A stretch of 64,000 nucleotides of DNA. Origin: Procambarus clarkii. Its lineage: Eukaryota > Arthropoda > Malacostraca > Decapoda > Cambaridae. How positions within the stretch are numbered: position 1 is the first letter of the stretch; each line of letters opens with the position of its first letter. The notes below the pieces were generated by a model. That model was given only the letters and a program-made list of their open reading frames with translations, was not told the origin of the DNA and searched no databases. The stretch lies in the NCBI RefSeq assembly GCF_040958095.1, contig NC_091193.1:20452163-20516162 (forward strand), in the 5' to 3' direction. Shown in pieces: positions 43,516 through 64,000 of the stretch. A program made the position numbers and the translations under genes.

Positions 43516-43854
43516 GCCAAAGTGTTAGTTATGGTGCCAGGAAATATGTCAAGGGTATGTCAAGTATGTCAAGGACGATACGCGCCAGGAAAGCCGTGGG
43601 GCAGCAGATGGTAATCGGACAGGGGAAGTGGAAACCAAGGACATTACAGGGCAAGGACGTGACGCTCCGTTCTTTGTCACGCGAAGGTCAAAAGGAAAGG
43701 ATAAAATATATATATATGAATGAAAGTTACTGCAGCGTGTGTGTACTCACAGGAGTTGTACCAGCCGGACCGAGCACCACCACCTTCACCAGTGAGGTAT
43801 GATCAAATCTTTCACACGACGAGTCGACTCTGCGCGTTTTCTGTTTGTTAACAC

Positions 43855-43972
43855 CAAATCAAAATCAAATGTTTATTTAGGTAAGAGATATTACAAAGAG
43901 TGATGGATTTAAAGATAGGGCTAGTACATACAATGCCTAAAGCCACTATTACGCAAAGCGTTTCGGGCATCG
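43855..43972 (+). repeat. Dispersed repeat (AAAGCCACTATTACGC family)
   Basis: TGTTTATTTAGGTAAG and GCTAGTACATACAATGCC are near-identical to 13425-13562. Confidence 0.75.
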
Positions 43973-44894
43973 AAATACACCGTATATTAATCTATTATTA
44001 GGCTAGAATTATTGTCCGTTGACGAACCGTCTTGTGTACGATGTGGCTTGTATCCTTTGCAGGTGATGGGAGCTTCGTGGCTGCCATCTCACTAGTTCTG
44101 TATTAATTGATTGGTTTAGAATTATATGGAACTAATTTATAGTCATACTGGTTTGAGAAGTTAAGTCATAGCTTCATTAAAGCTTATGAATGGGTCTGCA
44201 TGTTTGTAATTACTTAATTTTAGTTACAGTGTGAGAGATAAACTCGTGGTGACCCATCTTTGTTGCTGTGTGTGCTTACTTAATGGTGTATATGAGGAGC
44301 GAGATCCAGCTCCGGGGTTCCGGTTCATAGCTATTGTAACTCGTGCATTAATACTCTTGATGATCTAGTAACCTAGCATACTTGCCATGGAAACTGTATA
44401 CTTGTCTAAATGTGCTCGTAGGGTAGATCAGTGGCTCCTGAGCCCCGCCTTACCAGCAATCGGTTGTCTTTTGCAGTGATTCGACCCTCTAGTTTTTGTC
44501 ATATCTATACTTTAACTCTTATTGTATTAGATTTTACAATGTCTTTCTCGAGTCCAGTGTATTTTCCTGCTACTTTTACGCTAAAAAGCTAAAAAAGTTC
44601 TCTCTAACTTCATTATGACATTTGCGCCTCCGGTTTGTAAAGCTGATATTATCGTATTTATACGAGGTTCTAGTGCTAGGCTAGTTGCTATATTAGCTCC
44701 TCTTCAACTCTCAGATTTTGCAATATACTTCATTGGAAGAAAAAAATTCCTTATTTTTTCGGATATTGTGTGCTAGTTTAGGCCGGAAGTGTAGACACGG
44801 GAGTGTTATGGCAGGTGCTCCTGTGTAACTGTTGCATCAGAAAGAAATTATAGACGTGCTTCCCCGGGGCACATGTTCAGTAGTGTATATAAGA
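43973..44894. other. Gene-free interval upstream of the CUB protease
   Basis: No ORF or repeat identified. TATATAAG at about 44887 could be a TATA box, but a dispersed repeat lies between it and exon 1. Confidence 0.35.
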
Positions 44895-45025
44895 TGAGCC
44901 AGACGCCTATGGCTCAAGTTACAGCTCCACTCCTGTGTCAGGTAAGTTCACAACGGGCTCACCATAGCCCGTGCTACTTGCTTTTTGTGTTCCTTGTAGC
45001 TGAATCTAAAACAATAACAACAACC
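44895..45025 (+). repeat. Dispersed repeat (CATAGCCCGTG family)
   Basis: CTCACCATAGCCCGTGCTAC and AGCTGAATCTAAAACAATAA recur at 60535-60650. Confidence 0.7.
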
Positions 45026-45238
45026 TGTGGCTTGTTGCACTCCGCAGCTCAGCACGGGGAGTACCTGCCCCCTCCACGTCCTGCCAATTCACGATAAAAC
45101 CTGTTTTATCGAAAGTTTTCTGACAGGTCGTAAGTTCACCGTATTTAATGGATATTCAATGTGCGTTTTTCCGTAATAAAATCCACGAATCGGTCTCTGA
45201 AGGAATTTCACCTCGAAGTTGTCATTTTCAGAGCGAGG

Positions 45239-55697
<10,459 letters not shown>

Positions 55698-56189
55698 CCT
55701 CTTCCGTGCTGGCCCGGTGGAACCATCCCATGCTCCCATGGTGCTCCCGTGCCTTCTGATCCGCCCTTCTGTCAGTCTTTGTGGTCCTTGTGAGGCTCTG
55801 ATCACCCGTCTTCTTCCTGCGCTTCCTGGGGATAGCCCTGCGTTTCCTGCGGCATTCTTGCGTATCCTGAGATAGTCCTGCGTATCCTAGAGGTAGCCCC
55901 CCTCGCGTCCCGGGGGTAGACCTGCGTATCTTGGTGGTAAGCCTGTACTGATTGTTGCCCTGAAGACCAGTGGTATACGAATTGAGGAAGAATATTTTAA
56001 TCATTACATAATCCTTTGTCATTCGACATGGTCATAACGAGAAACGTTATTTGCAGAGCACCGATAGCGTAAGAAACGTTAGTGCATCATTAACGGTCTT
56101 GTTCCATAGAGGTGTAGTGGTGGGCTGGCTATGATTAACTCTGTATAAGCGATTGACAGCGTTAATTGTTGTAATTTTGTAGAGTATGC

Positions 56190-56195
56190 AATAAA
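56190..56195 (+). terminator. Candidate CUB-protease poly(A) signal
   Basis: AATAAA about 490 bp after the stop, followed by a GT-containing stretch. It is the first such hexamer downstream of the stop that I noticed. Confidence 0.45.
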
Positions 56196-56534
56196 GACGG
56201 CGTGTATAGTCAACGATTTGTTGAGAATCACAGTAAGGTGATGAAGGCTCATTATTCCAGTACACCTGTTGTGTTATCCTAGGCCCATCGATACTCTAAA
56301 GTGCGGGAATAGATCTTAAATTCAAGCTTTAACTTGATATAATCTTATGCTCGCTGGTTGTCAAGTTCGGGAATTCTCACTAACTGACCTTGGGACCCAT
56401 GAATTATCATGACCCATGATATATGAATATTACTTCATATATCCCCCAATGGTCACTATGTTTTATCAGTGACCATCTTGCTCCACTATACGTCATTATG
56501 AAACTCCAATAACCACGGTGGTTTCCCATGGTCG

Positions 56535-56740
56535 GGGACAGGAAGCGTTAGTCTTATCGAGGTTTCCCTTGGCCAACAACCGACCTTCTACAGGGTGCAG
56601 CCCACAACAGTTGCCTAACTCCCAGGTACCTATAAGGCACTAGGTAGACAGGGGAATCAGATTAAAGAAAAAGTACACAAACCTGTGTGGGGACGAACCC
56701 GGGATACGTTGGTCGAGTTTCGACTGCGCTGACAATTGCC
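56535..56740 (-). mobile_element. tRNA-derived SINE, reverse
   Basis: On minus: GCGCAGTCGAAACTCGACC, CCCGGGTTCGTCCCC (B box), CCCCTGTCTACCTAG, GGTACCTGGGAGTTAGG, GTTGTGGGCTGCACCCTG. Same family as 46857 and 10915. Confidence 0.7.
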
Positions 56741-57083
56741 AATTTGAATATTCCTCTTGGAACACGTATAGTCACGCCTCATGTAACTTATATACATGTG
56801 GTCATTAAGCTTTCCTTTTATTTTTTTTATATTTCTGGTCTACGAATTTAATGTTTTCCTCGCAGAATTTCGGTTTACAATACGGGTTTTATAATGTAAT
56901 ATGAGCCTATTGTATTAGGCTCCGGAATTCTGACAATATACATTTTACGAAGTGTGTGTTTGTGTGGGCGATTAAATATGTGTATGTATATATGTATACG
57001 TATGTACATGTACATGTATGCATGAGTATGTGTACATGTATATATAACATTAATAGTTTTGTAACTAGCGTCAAAAGATTATT

Positions 57084-57190
57084 ATTTGCTTAGCTAAACG
57101 AACTAGAGGGTTCAGTTCCTGAACCGATTATGTACCTCTGTATTCCTTTACACCACCGCCCACGGGATGGGTATGGGGTGCATAATAATG
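57084..57190 (+). repeat. Dispersed repeat, second copy of 12176-12300
   Basis: TTGCTTAGCTAAACGAAC, ACCACCGCCCACGGGATGGG and TATGGGGTGCATAATAA. Confidence 0.7.
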
Positions 57191-58230
57191 AAAGAAATTG
57201 AAATTGCTTGAAACGAGTAATCGTCCGGAAAATGATGGAAACCAAATGTTCAAAGCTGGCCAGTCCAGCCACTAGAACCTGAAATGTATTTATAAGTATG
57301 AATTATTCCTTTATTTGTTATTTATTATGTTGTTAATAGTTTGTGTAAGATTCTTCTCTGAACATCAATTGTCCCAAGTGCCGTATCGTCTGTCTGTCTC
57401 AAGCTAGGCTTTATCTCCCTCAATTGACGATATTTCATTTTTGTGTATTCTTAATTTATTTAATCGTCTGTAGATGCTCAGTGTAGGCCCTCAGACATAA
57501 TTAAAATCCTGCTACACTAAGGAACAAAAATGAAATGTAAACTGTATATAGATTAAAGGATGATCAAACAAGGATAAGAGATAAAGACTGAGAAACACAT
57601 CTCTTGAGTAAGTCTGAGTGCCTGATACTGGAGTAGGTCTACCTGTGGTGAAGTAAACCAAGAGTAGCCTTAAGAACGCGTGAAATACATTACTATGGAA
57701 AGTCTGTTCAGTGTTTGTCTATCCGTATAATTAGTCGAAGCTTGATGGTTTGACTAATAGATGTTAAGGACATTAAGCCTTTACTTTCTAATCTATGAGT
57801 ATTCCCCTTATCTTGAAGAAAGTTCACAATGTATGTAAACTCAGTTTATATATACATAAATACACCTCTTTGTGTATAAAGCTGTGACTACAGACGGATG
57901 GTGTAATTGGTCGTATGGTTGTGTATTTATTAGGAAACATCTCGTCTAAGTTCATTATAAGCTGTGTCTGTTAAATTGTCTCTAATTCGCTGTTGAAATA
58001 AATGTTTAGGGTCAAAGTCATATATATATTACATATTACAAGGGACATATTACAAATGTGCGATGTTATTTATATGATGTTTAGCGCTGCTGCCATTTTG
58101 AACTATTCAGTGTGTAAGATAATGAATTTGATTTATGTAATACATTATTGGGTCTAATATTATCGTGTGCTAACCTTAGCGCTTTCTATTTATTTAATAA
58201 TTGCTTTACCTTGTTCATGATTGATTTGCA
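57191..58230. other. AT-rich gene-free interval
   Basis: Nothing recognisable apart from short TATG/TGTA patches just upstream (56990-57050). Confidence 0.5.
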
Positions 58231-58231
58231 T

Positions 58232-58233
<2 letters not shown>

Positions 58234-58304
<71 letters not shown>
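58234..58304. repeat. (TA)n microsatellite
   Basis: Perfect TA array. Confidence 0.97.
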
Positions 58305-58306
<2 letters not shown>

Positions 58307-59215
58307 AGTAATGTTTCATTTAGTATATATAACATTTTATAATATTACTATTTTTTATAGGCTAATGCCTATCTGCGACATGAAAATGGATTACGGTATA
58401 ATGATATTGTGGTGTACGAATATATGGAAGTACTTATGTTTACAATGTTTCTTAATTCAGCATTAAGTTATGTACCCAGATACCATCTTTTAAAACTTTA
58501 AACAAATGTTGAACTTTAGACAAATGCTCACTTTTGTAACATACTGTAGATAAGGTACTTCTGGAGTGTCCTTACGAGAACCACAAGGCTTTGCCTACGT
58601 GGAATATGTACAGATTGGAATATAGGTTTATCCTCAAAACATTATTGCTGTTAAGGACATCAGTAAGAATAGTGTTCAGTATCTTTATTGAGAAGTTTTA
58701 AAGATCACTAATTTACATCATCTGTGTTATAAAGTTTTATTACGTAAATTATATAATAAGAGATTGTGTTGATAAGCATTAATAATATAAACTTTACACC
58801 AAATAATACTACAGCTGAACACATTTATTATGAATGCAACACAACCAAGACTGTCAATCAGTTAAACACTATTTACAAATACAGTATGAATGCCAGAGGA
58901 CCATTTGCAGCTACACAAATAAATAAATAAATAAAATATACACACATGAGTATAGCAACAAACTTTAACATCACAAGCACTAGAGAGTGAACCACTCGAA
59001 GAGTTTCCAACATTCCAAGATTATATTGGATAAATATTTATTAAAAAAGTATAAAAATAATTTTATACAACTGGATTAGAGTTAAAGCATTAACCAACTA
59101 TAGCGCCGCATTGTACAACACAATGATTCCCAGATTGAGAGACTCACAAAGATGTGACTTAGTAGCCTAATAGAGGTGTGAAAATGTGTGTGATCTGTTT
59201 GGCTAGAATGTTTGC
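58305..59215. other. AT-rich gene-free interval
   Basis: No gene or repeat identified beyond an AAAT run near 58920. Confidence 0.5.
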
Positions 59216-59217
59216 AG

Positions 59218-59370
59218 AAAACTAACTTAGGCGAAGGACAGCTGGAGAAGACTAGCTTACTTAGCGAAGAACAGCTGCAGAGACTAGCTTACTTAGTAAA
59301 GGGACAGCTGAAGGATACCAACCTACTTTGCGAACGACAACTGGAGAAGACTAGCCTACATAGGGAACCT
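59218..59370. repeat. ~33-bp minisatellite (ACTAGCTTACTTAGCGAAG)
   Basis: Four to five imperfect units containing GGACAGCTGGAGAAG; it ends in a short palindrome CTACATAGGG...CCTATGTAG. Confidence 0.85.
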
Positions 59371-59529
59371 ATGTAGGCTAGCCTACACTTTCCAAACATT
59401 TGTAGTGCCTATGCATCGCGGGTTGATCAAGAAAATAGTCAAACACCAGTAATAAAATTACGAGAACAAAGTTCTGTTAGCATTACGATGTACAACTTAG
59501 AAGAGATACGAGGACGGGAATGAAGGAAC

Positions 59530-59625
59530 TGACCCAGTCATTTGAACCTTCGGGGAACAAACTCTGGCCTTGTAAGATAGAAGACCGACGATCTACCGAC
59601 CAATCCAAGCTGGGATTTGAAGGCA
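59530..59625 (-). mobile_element. tRNA-derived repeat, reverse
   Basis: On minus: TTGGTCGGTAGATCGTCGGT then CAGAGTTTGTTCCCCGAAGG, a degenerate A-box/B-box tRNA-like module. Partial. Confidence 0.45.
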
Positions 59626-59790
59626 GAGTGAAAACCCGGTGCACAACCACTAGGACAAGGGTAATACATATATTTATTATCTTCGCATTAGAAAAACAAT
59701 TATTCCGTTTCTTTCGCAACAACATAACTCGAAAGTTTGGGCGCCTAACTTCTGTTCAGAAGTTCCAGGATCGATCGAGGTTTGACTAGT

Positions 59791-59791
<1 letters not shown>

Positions 59792-59842
<51 letters not shown>
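59792..59842. repeat. (CA)n microsatellite
   Basis: Perfect CA array of about 25 units. Confidence 0.97.
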
Positions 59843-59843
<1 letters not shown>

Positions 59844-59854
59844 CTAGCTAAACA

Positions 59855-60045
59855 CAGATGCCGAAGAAATATAAGAAAATTCACCTTCGCAAATAGAGTG
59901 GTAGACGGTTGGAACAAGTTGAGTGAGAAGGTGGTGGAGGCCAAGACCGTCAGTAGTTTCAAAAGCGTTATATGACAAAGAGTGCTGGGAAGACGGACAC
60001 CACGAGCGTAGCTCTCATCCTGTAACTACACTTAGGTAATTACAC
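59855..60045 (+). mobile_element. LINE ORF2 end and 3' tail
   Basis: NRVVDGWNKLSEKVVEAKTV is the typical C-terminus of a non-LTR ORF2; the tail CACTTAGGTAATTACA is shared with 1018-1094. Confidence 0.7.
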
Positions 60046-60046
60046 A

Positions 60047-60420
60047 CTCCTTACGACCCTGGAGGGCAGAAGAGTAAGGGGAGACATGATTACAACCTAC
60101 AAAATCCTCAGGGAATCGACTGGGTAAACAAGGATAAACTATTTAACACTGGTGGTACGCGAAAAAGGGGACACAGGTGGAAACTGAGTACCCACATGAG
60201 CCACAGGGACATTATAAGGAACTTTTTCAGTGTCAGAGTAGTTAACGGATGGAATGCATTAGGCAGTGATGTGGTGGAGGCAGACTCCATACAGTTTCAA
60301 ATGCAAATATGGTAGAGCCCAGTAGGCTCAGGAACCTGTACACCAGTTGACTGACAGTTAAGAGGCGGGACTAAGAGCCAGAGCTCAACCCCCGCAAGCA
60401 CAACTAGGTGAGTACACACA
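60047..60420 (+). mobile_element. LINE fragment with second 3'-tail type
   Basis: LEGRRVRGDMITTYKIL is the post-RT motif, then a disrupted remainder and the tail AGCTCAACCCCCGCAAGCAC shared with 5213-5282. Confidence 0.7.
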
Positions 60421-60479
60421 CACACACGTTGAAAAATGTCAACAACAAAGATGGCTGCTACCACAGGGGAGGTAGCGGC

Positions 60480-60650
60480 CTCCACTTATTCATGCCCGTG
60501 CCACCTTTGGGTGGCTTAATCTTTATCAATCAATCTCACTCCGGTACATCCAGTTACAGCCGCGCTTCTATGCCAGGTAAGTCCACTACGGGCTTACCAT
60601 AGCCCGTGGTACTTGCAACTTTTTGTTCCCAGTAGCCGAATCTAAAATAA
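60480..60650 (+). repeat. Dispersed repeat (CATAGCCCGTG family)
   Basis: ATTCATGCCCGTGCCACC, GGTGGCTTAATCTTTATCAA and GCTTACCATAGCCCGTGG; the first part occurs reversed at 61820-61870, the second at 44895. Confidence 0.7.
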
Positions 60651-60775
60651 CAACCTTGATAATGGTCCAGGACGGACCGAAACGTCGTCGTCGTCTCCTC
60701 ATTTTCTGGTGTGTGGTTTGGTCTTCATGTCTTTCCGTCACGTTATTGTGACTCATCGTCTGCCTATGGGATTGA
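60651..60775 (+). mobile_element. Foldback retroposon family A, 5'-truncated copy
   Basis: Begins mid-element at CTTGATAATGGTCC, with the single arm GGACGGACCGAAACGTCGTC, GTGTGTGGTTTGGTC and the full tail CACGTTATTGTGACTCATCG. Confidence 0.75.
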
Positions 60776-60828
60776 TTGTCCATGGAGTCTTTTTCCCACT
60801 TGTTTTCTCGGTTGTTATCGACCTGGAA

Positions 60829-60968
60829 TCAACGACGATAACGTTGATTCAACCGCAGGACTGTTTCCTCCATGGTGTCGAGTATCCAAGAGATGTAACT
60901 GGGAACGAAGGTGTTGACTCCGGGAAAGCCAGGCTCCGCACACCGGTGTCCATATGACCAATTCCCAC
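60829..60968 (-). pseudogene. Protease paralogue, terminal-exon relic
   Basis: SYGHRCAEPGFPGVN and VPSYISWILDTMEE match the C-terminal exon, ending at TGA. No AG acceptor precedes the GTGGGA start (CATG instead), and a base appears lost upstream of SYG. Confidence 0.65.
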
Positions 60969-61043
60969 CATGCAAGACAAACACACTTGTTAGCCACTTG
61001 TAAAACACCTGATAGTCACTTAAATATGGTGCATATATGCCTG

Positions 61044-61046
<3 letters not shown>

Positions 61047-61090
<44 letters not shown>

Positions 61091-61154
61091 CTGAAAACTC
61101 ACACCCCAGATTTGTTTTCAGTTGCATATGTCCTGGGGACCATTCAGGCTTGTT

Positions 61155-61213
<59 letters not shown>

Positions 61214-61214
61214 T
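61047..61214. repeat. Two (TA)n arrays flanking a repeat fragment
   Basis: TA arrays at 61047-61089 and 61159-61214. Between them AACTGAAAACTCACACCCCA and CCTGGGGACCATTCAGGCTT match the 63.6-63.9 kb repeat, rearranged. Confidence 0.85.
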
Positions 61215-61267
61215 GATTAGAACCATATCAGTTGAAATTCTATCCTAGTGCAGAGATTGGTGGTTAC

Positions 61268-61354
61268 CTGTACCAGGTTGATCCTTTCCGAAGCATAACA
61301 GGACCCCCAGAGTCCCCTTGACAGCTGTCGACTCCTGGTGCAGACGTTGCATAC
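61268..61354 (-). pseudogene. Protease paralogue, Ser-exon relic
   Basis: 87 nt with CCCCAG acceptor and CAG/GTAACC donor. DSCQGDSGGPVML is legible, but not in the frame set by the previous exon; in the spliced frame the block is open but lacks the catalytic motif. Confidence 0.7.
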
Positions 61355-61439
61355 CTGGGGAGACCACTCTTATTATACACACCTGCCAGACCACTCATTA
61401 TACAACACCTGCCAGACCACTCTTATTATCAACCTGCCC

Positions 61440-61800
61440 TTAGGTTAGGCCCGTCGAGGCGTCGGGCTATGCGTCACAGAGACGCATTCATTAATTTTTA
61501 ACCAACTGCGTATTCAAAATTAGTATTATCTAAAATATAAGGTTATATTATTACATACTATAAGGTGTTGAATTTTTAGGTCTGATTAGATTCTGTTGAC
61601 CATTAATATTCAACCCGTCTTCTGTTCATTCAAAATAGGAATTTTCTCAAATATAAATAAATATTGTTATATATTAGCATACTGTCTATATTTAAGCATT
61701 GATTAGGTTAGGTGTTTAGGTTCTGTTGGCGATTATTTGTATTTGTAGTACGTGGGTGAAGTATTTACAGCGTTGTGGTTCGAACAAAAGTCATTAGCGA
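61440..61800 (+). repeat. Dispersed repeat, arm of the 62.5-kb palindrome family
   Basis: GGTTAGGTGTTTAGGTTCTG, TTATTTGTATTTGTAGTACG and TACAGCGTTGTGGTTCGAAC match 62510-62600 closely. Confidence 0.7.
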
Positions 61801-62030
61801 AGTGTTCGGACGTTTGATTGATTAAGATTAAGCCACCCAAGAGGTAGCAAGGGCATGAACAACCCGTAATTCGGACATCATTCATAAACAGGGGGTTTGG
61901 CGGGTGCATGGAATGAACTTTGGGCCTTTGTTTATGAGGACACAGCCCGTCCTCATGACCACTGTTGCCAGACACACAGGACGAGGAGGGGTGAGAGAGG
62001 ATGTAAACAAAGCTAGTAGAAGTGACTCAC

Positions 62031-62149
62031 GTGTTCGTCAGTGAGAGGTTGTTCATCACTATCTGGGAGAGTGGAGTAGTTCCTGGCGCACTCGTCCAGG
62101 TTGACCACCTTCTGCGTCGCCTCCTGCAGCTTCTCAGGGCTTTGACCAT
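62031..62149 (-). CDS. Protease paralogue, exon before the Ser exon
   Basis: 119 nt, acceptor TTGTGCAG, donor CAC/GTGAGT. Reads NGQSPEKLQEATQKVV, NLDECARNYS, LTDEH; it is 12 nt longer than the paralogous exon 10 and joins the Asp exon in frame. Confidence 0.82.
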
Positions 62150-62469
62150 CTGCACAACCATGGAAACAAAACTGGGCTAGTTTGATCAGGCTTAATAAGA
62201 AATAAAGTTTAATTTACATTATTTGGTTTAAGGTAACAAGCAGAGGTAGTCTTCCAAACTTTGCAAGGCTCGGGTCATCTGACCCAAGGGAAGTCATAGG
62301 CTATATGGAGTTTTAGCTTCAGGGCTCTACCATTAGTGATGGTCATTTTAATTCCTAACTATTTTTCAAAAATGTCCTCAGGCTAGACTCGTCCAAGGAG
62401 CAGCTAACAACACAAAGACGTATTCATCAATGTAACTATGTATTCAAAATCGATTTCATTTCAAATATA

Positions 62470-62930
62470 TTTTATATTATTATTATAATTTAATATATAC
62501 TTAGGTATAGGCTAGGTTAGGTGTTTAGGTTCTGTTGGCAGTTATTTGTATTTGTAGCACGTGGGTGAAGCATTTACAGCGTTGTGGTTCGAACAGAGGT
62601 CATCAGCGAAGCATTGTTCGAGAACTGTTTGAATGTCATTAGTTGTGAATCACGTGTAAAGCGGTTTTATTCATAAACACAGCCCGTCCTCATAAACGAA
62701 AGCCAAATGCTCGTTACTCTAGCCGCCAAACCCTCTGTTTATGATTAAAAAAACGGTTTACACATGGCTCACAACCGATGACGTTCGTACATTCCTCTGG
62801 CCGAATCGCAACTCTGTAAATGTTTCACCCCACGCACTTCAAATACAAATAATCGTCACTAGAACCTAAACACCTAACCTATCCTACGCCAAACTATACA
62901 TAGGATCTTAAAATATATAATACAAGTAAT
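62470..62930. repeat. Long inverted repeat between paralogue exons
   Basis: TAGGTGTTTAGGTTCTGTTG through GTTCGAACAGAGG at left; TTCAAATACAAATAATCGTC, GAACCTAAACACCTAACCTA at right is its diverged complement. Loop contains TTCATAAACACAGCCCGTCC. Lies in the intron between the two intact paralogue exons. Confidence 0.7.
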
Positions 62931-63326
62931 TTATATATGAGAACAAATCTGTTTTAACACACAGTATGTTAAGTATGACGAATGCGTCTTGGGAGAACGG
63001 ACGCTGCTTTAACGAGCCTATTCTGAGGATGGGTTGATCCTAGGGAAGTTGGAAAGTAGGTCATAGCAATGAGGGTCTTACAGTAATGCCAAGAAGATGT
63101 ACACTGTATGAAATCGTGTTTTGTATTGAAGACATACACTTACTGTCTATATAAAGATTTTTCCTAGGAAGTTCAACTACTGGGGAAACTCCATGAGAAT
63201 ATTAGCTATATCAATAAAGATTTTGCAAGCATGAAGATTGTATGTAGTAAAATATGTCCCGTGTACAAAAACCGGGTAAGGTTCGGTACATCAGCTAGTA
63301 ATTAGTAAGAAGAAAGTGGGACTCAC

Positions 63327-63462
63327 TGAATTTCAGGTTGCCCCAGCCCGCCAGTACTACGGTGTCGCCCTCGTAGTTACCAGGGGGAGCCAGACAGGCG
63401 GGGGCCACGCCCTCACCCAGCACCAACGCCCTCTTCAACTTCAGCAAAGCAATGTCCCCAAT
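63327..63462 (-). CDS. Protease paralogue, catalytic-Asp exon
   Basis: 136 nt between TTGGTCACAG and A/GTGAGT. IGDIALLKLKRALVL, VAPACLAPPGNYEGD, VVLAGWGNLKF. Intact by eye. Confidence 0.85.
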
Positions 63463-63593
63463 CTGTGACCAACACAAAATAAGCCGCATTATATTCAAAG
63501 TTGCTGGAAAGCACAGGCCCAAAATAGAAACAGAACAAATTAACATTTTGTGTCACTTAATTACGTGTGAATTACGTGTATATATATATATAT

Positions 63594-64000
63594 AACTGAA
63601 AACTCACACCCCAGAAGTGACTCGAACCCATACTCCCAGATGCCACGCAACTGGTATGTACAAGACGCCTTAATCCACTTGACCATCACGACCGGACATA
63701 ATGAGGTGATAGCCGAGGCTATTTGAACCACCCCACCGCCGGCACTCGGATAGTAATCTTGGGCATAGCATTTTACCAAATCACCTCATTCTTTGGGGCA
63801 CACGTGAGGAACACAAATGCGAACAAGCCTGAATGGTCCCCAGGACAATATGCAACTGAAAACTCACACCCCAGAAGTGACTCGAACCCATACTCCCAGA
63901 TGCCACGCAACTGGTATGTACAAGACGCCTTAATCCACTTGACCATCACGACCGGACATAATGAGGTGATAGCCGAGGCTATTTGAACCACCCCACCGCC
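63594..64000 (-). repeat. 260-bp-period direct duplication of a tRNA-like repeat
   Basis: 147 bp at 63594-63740 recur with no visible difference at 63854-64000. On minus, TGATGGTCAAGTGGATTAAG and GGGTTCGAGTC look like the A and B boxes of a tRNA-derived SINE. The array may continue past the window edge. Confidence 0.85.

Larger units (their letters stand above)
60829..63462 (-). pseudogene. Trypsin-like serine protease paralogue, partial 3' half, possibly decayed
   Basis: Four exon-like blocks on the minus strand (63327-63462, 62031-62149, 61268-61354, 60829-60968) match exons 9-12 of the upstream protease in order, length and phase. The first two are clean: GDIALLKLKRALVL holds the catalytic Asp, AGWGNLKF follows, then NLDECARNYSTLP and a GTGAGT donor. 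In the third, GDSGGPVML is visible but in a different frame from the one splicing delivers, because the 5' end appears short by two bases and the 3' end by one. In the fourth, the expected CAG acceptor reads CAT and one base seems missing before SYG. So the 3' half looks inactivated, unless these are assembly indels. Exons encoding the catalytic His lie beyond the window. The gene is convergent with the CUB protease, consistent with an inverted local duplication. Confidence 0.72.

Noticed and set aside
43557-43802. 81-aa frame on plus strand near 43.6 kb
   Set aside because: No recognisable domain, no homologous neighbour exon, no splice-supported continuation.
44880-44895. TATATAAG as the CUB-protease TATA box
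   Set aside because: About 350 bp upstream and separated from exon 1 by a dispersed repeat; kept only as a remote possibility.

Overview
The window is a piece of a eukaryotic nuclear genome. It has short exons (about 85-320 nt) with GT-AG introns up to about 4 kb, AT-rich introns, long microsatellites and many SINE, LINE and foldback repeats. The mix of tRNA-derived SINEs, foldback repeats and CUB/trypsin proteases, with single orthologues of conserved animal genes, fits an arthropod, most likely a decapod crustacean (crayfish, shrimp or crab). That assignment is inference from repeat style and protein similarity.

Region by region. (1) 3.1-8.9 kb, minus strand: a four-coding-exon EBAG9/RCAS1 orthologue (225 aa), with a degraded DIRS-like retroelement fossil in its last intron. 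(2) 9-15.5 kb: gene-free and repeat-rich, holding SINEs, LINE 3' ends, a foldback retroposon nested in a LINE and a long ATT array. (3) 15.6-36.0 kb, plus strand: a complete 12-coding-exon Su(var)3-9/SUV39H histone H3K9 methyltransferase (695 aa, or 677 aa from a second ATG), with chromodomain, nine-cysteine pre-SET, SET and post-SET. Its introns carry a pogo/Tigger-like DNA transposon, a 1-kb inverted-repeat element and a foldback retroposon. (4) 36-45 kb: no supported gene; LINE fragments, a tRNA-derived SINE and pyrimidine-rich tracts. (5) 45.2-55.7 kb, plus strand: a complete 12-coding-exon secreted CUB plus trypsin-like serine protease (535 or 498 aa depending on one donor site). (6) 56-60.8 kb: repeats only. 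(7) 60.8-63.5 kb, minus strand: the 3' part of a paralogous trypsin-like gene, convergent with the first, with matching exon lengths but apparent decay in its last two exons. (8) 63.6-64.0 kb: a 260-bp-period direct duplication of a tRNA-like repeat running off the window edge.

The genes do not form a pathway: EBAG9 is a Golgi/secretory adaptor, SUV39H a heterochromatin enzyme, and the two proteases a small local gene family. There is no CRISPR array, operon or prokaryotic system here. The most unusual material is the foldback repeats. Family A has five copies, three of them flanked by 10-13 bp target-site duplications, which suggests retroposition. Families A and B both carry a partial hammerhead-ribozyme-like core, and both may be non-autonomous Penelope-like elements. 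All coordinates were read by eye; no alignment or search was run.
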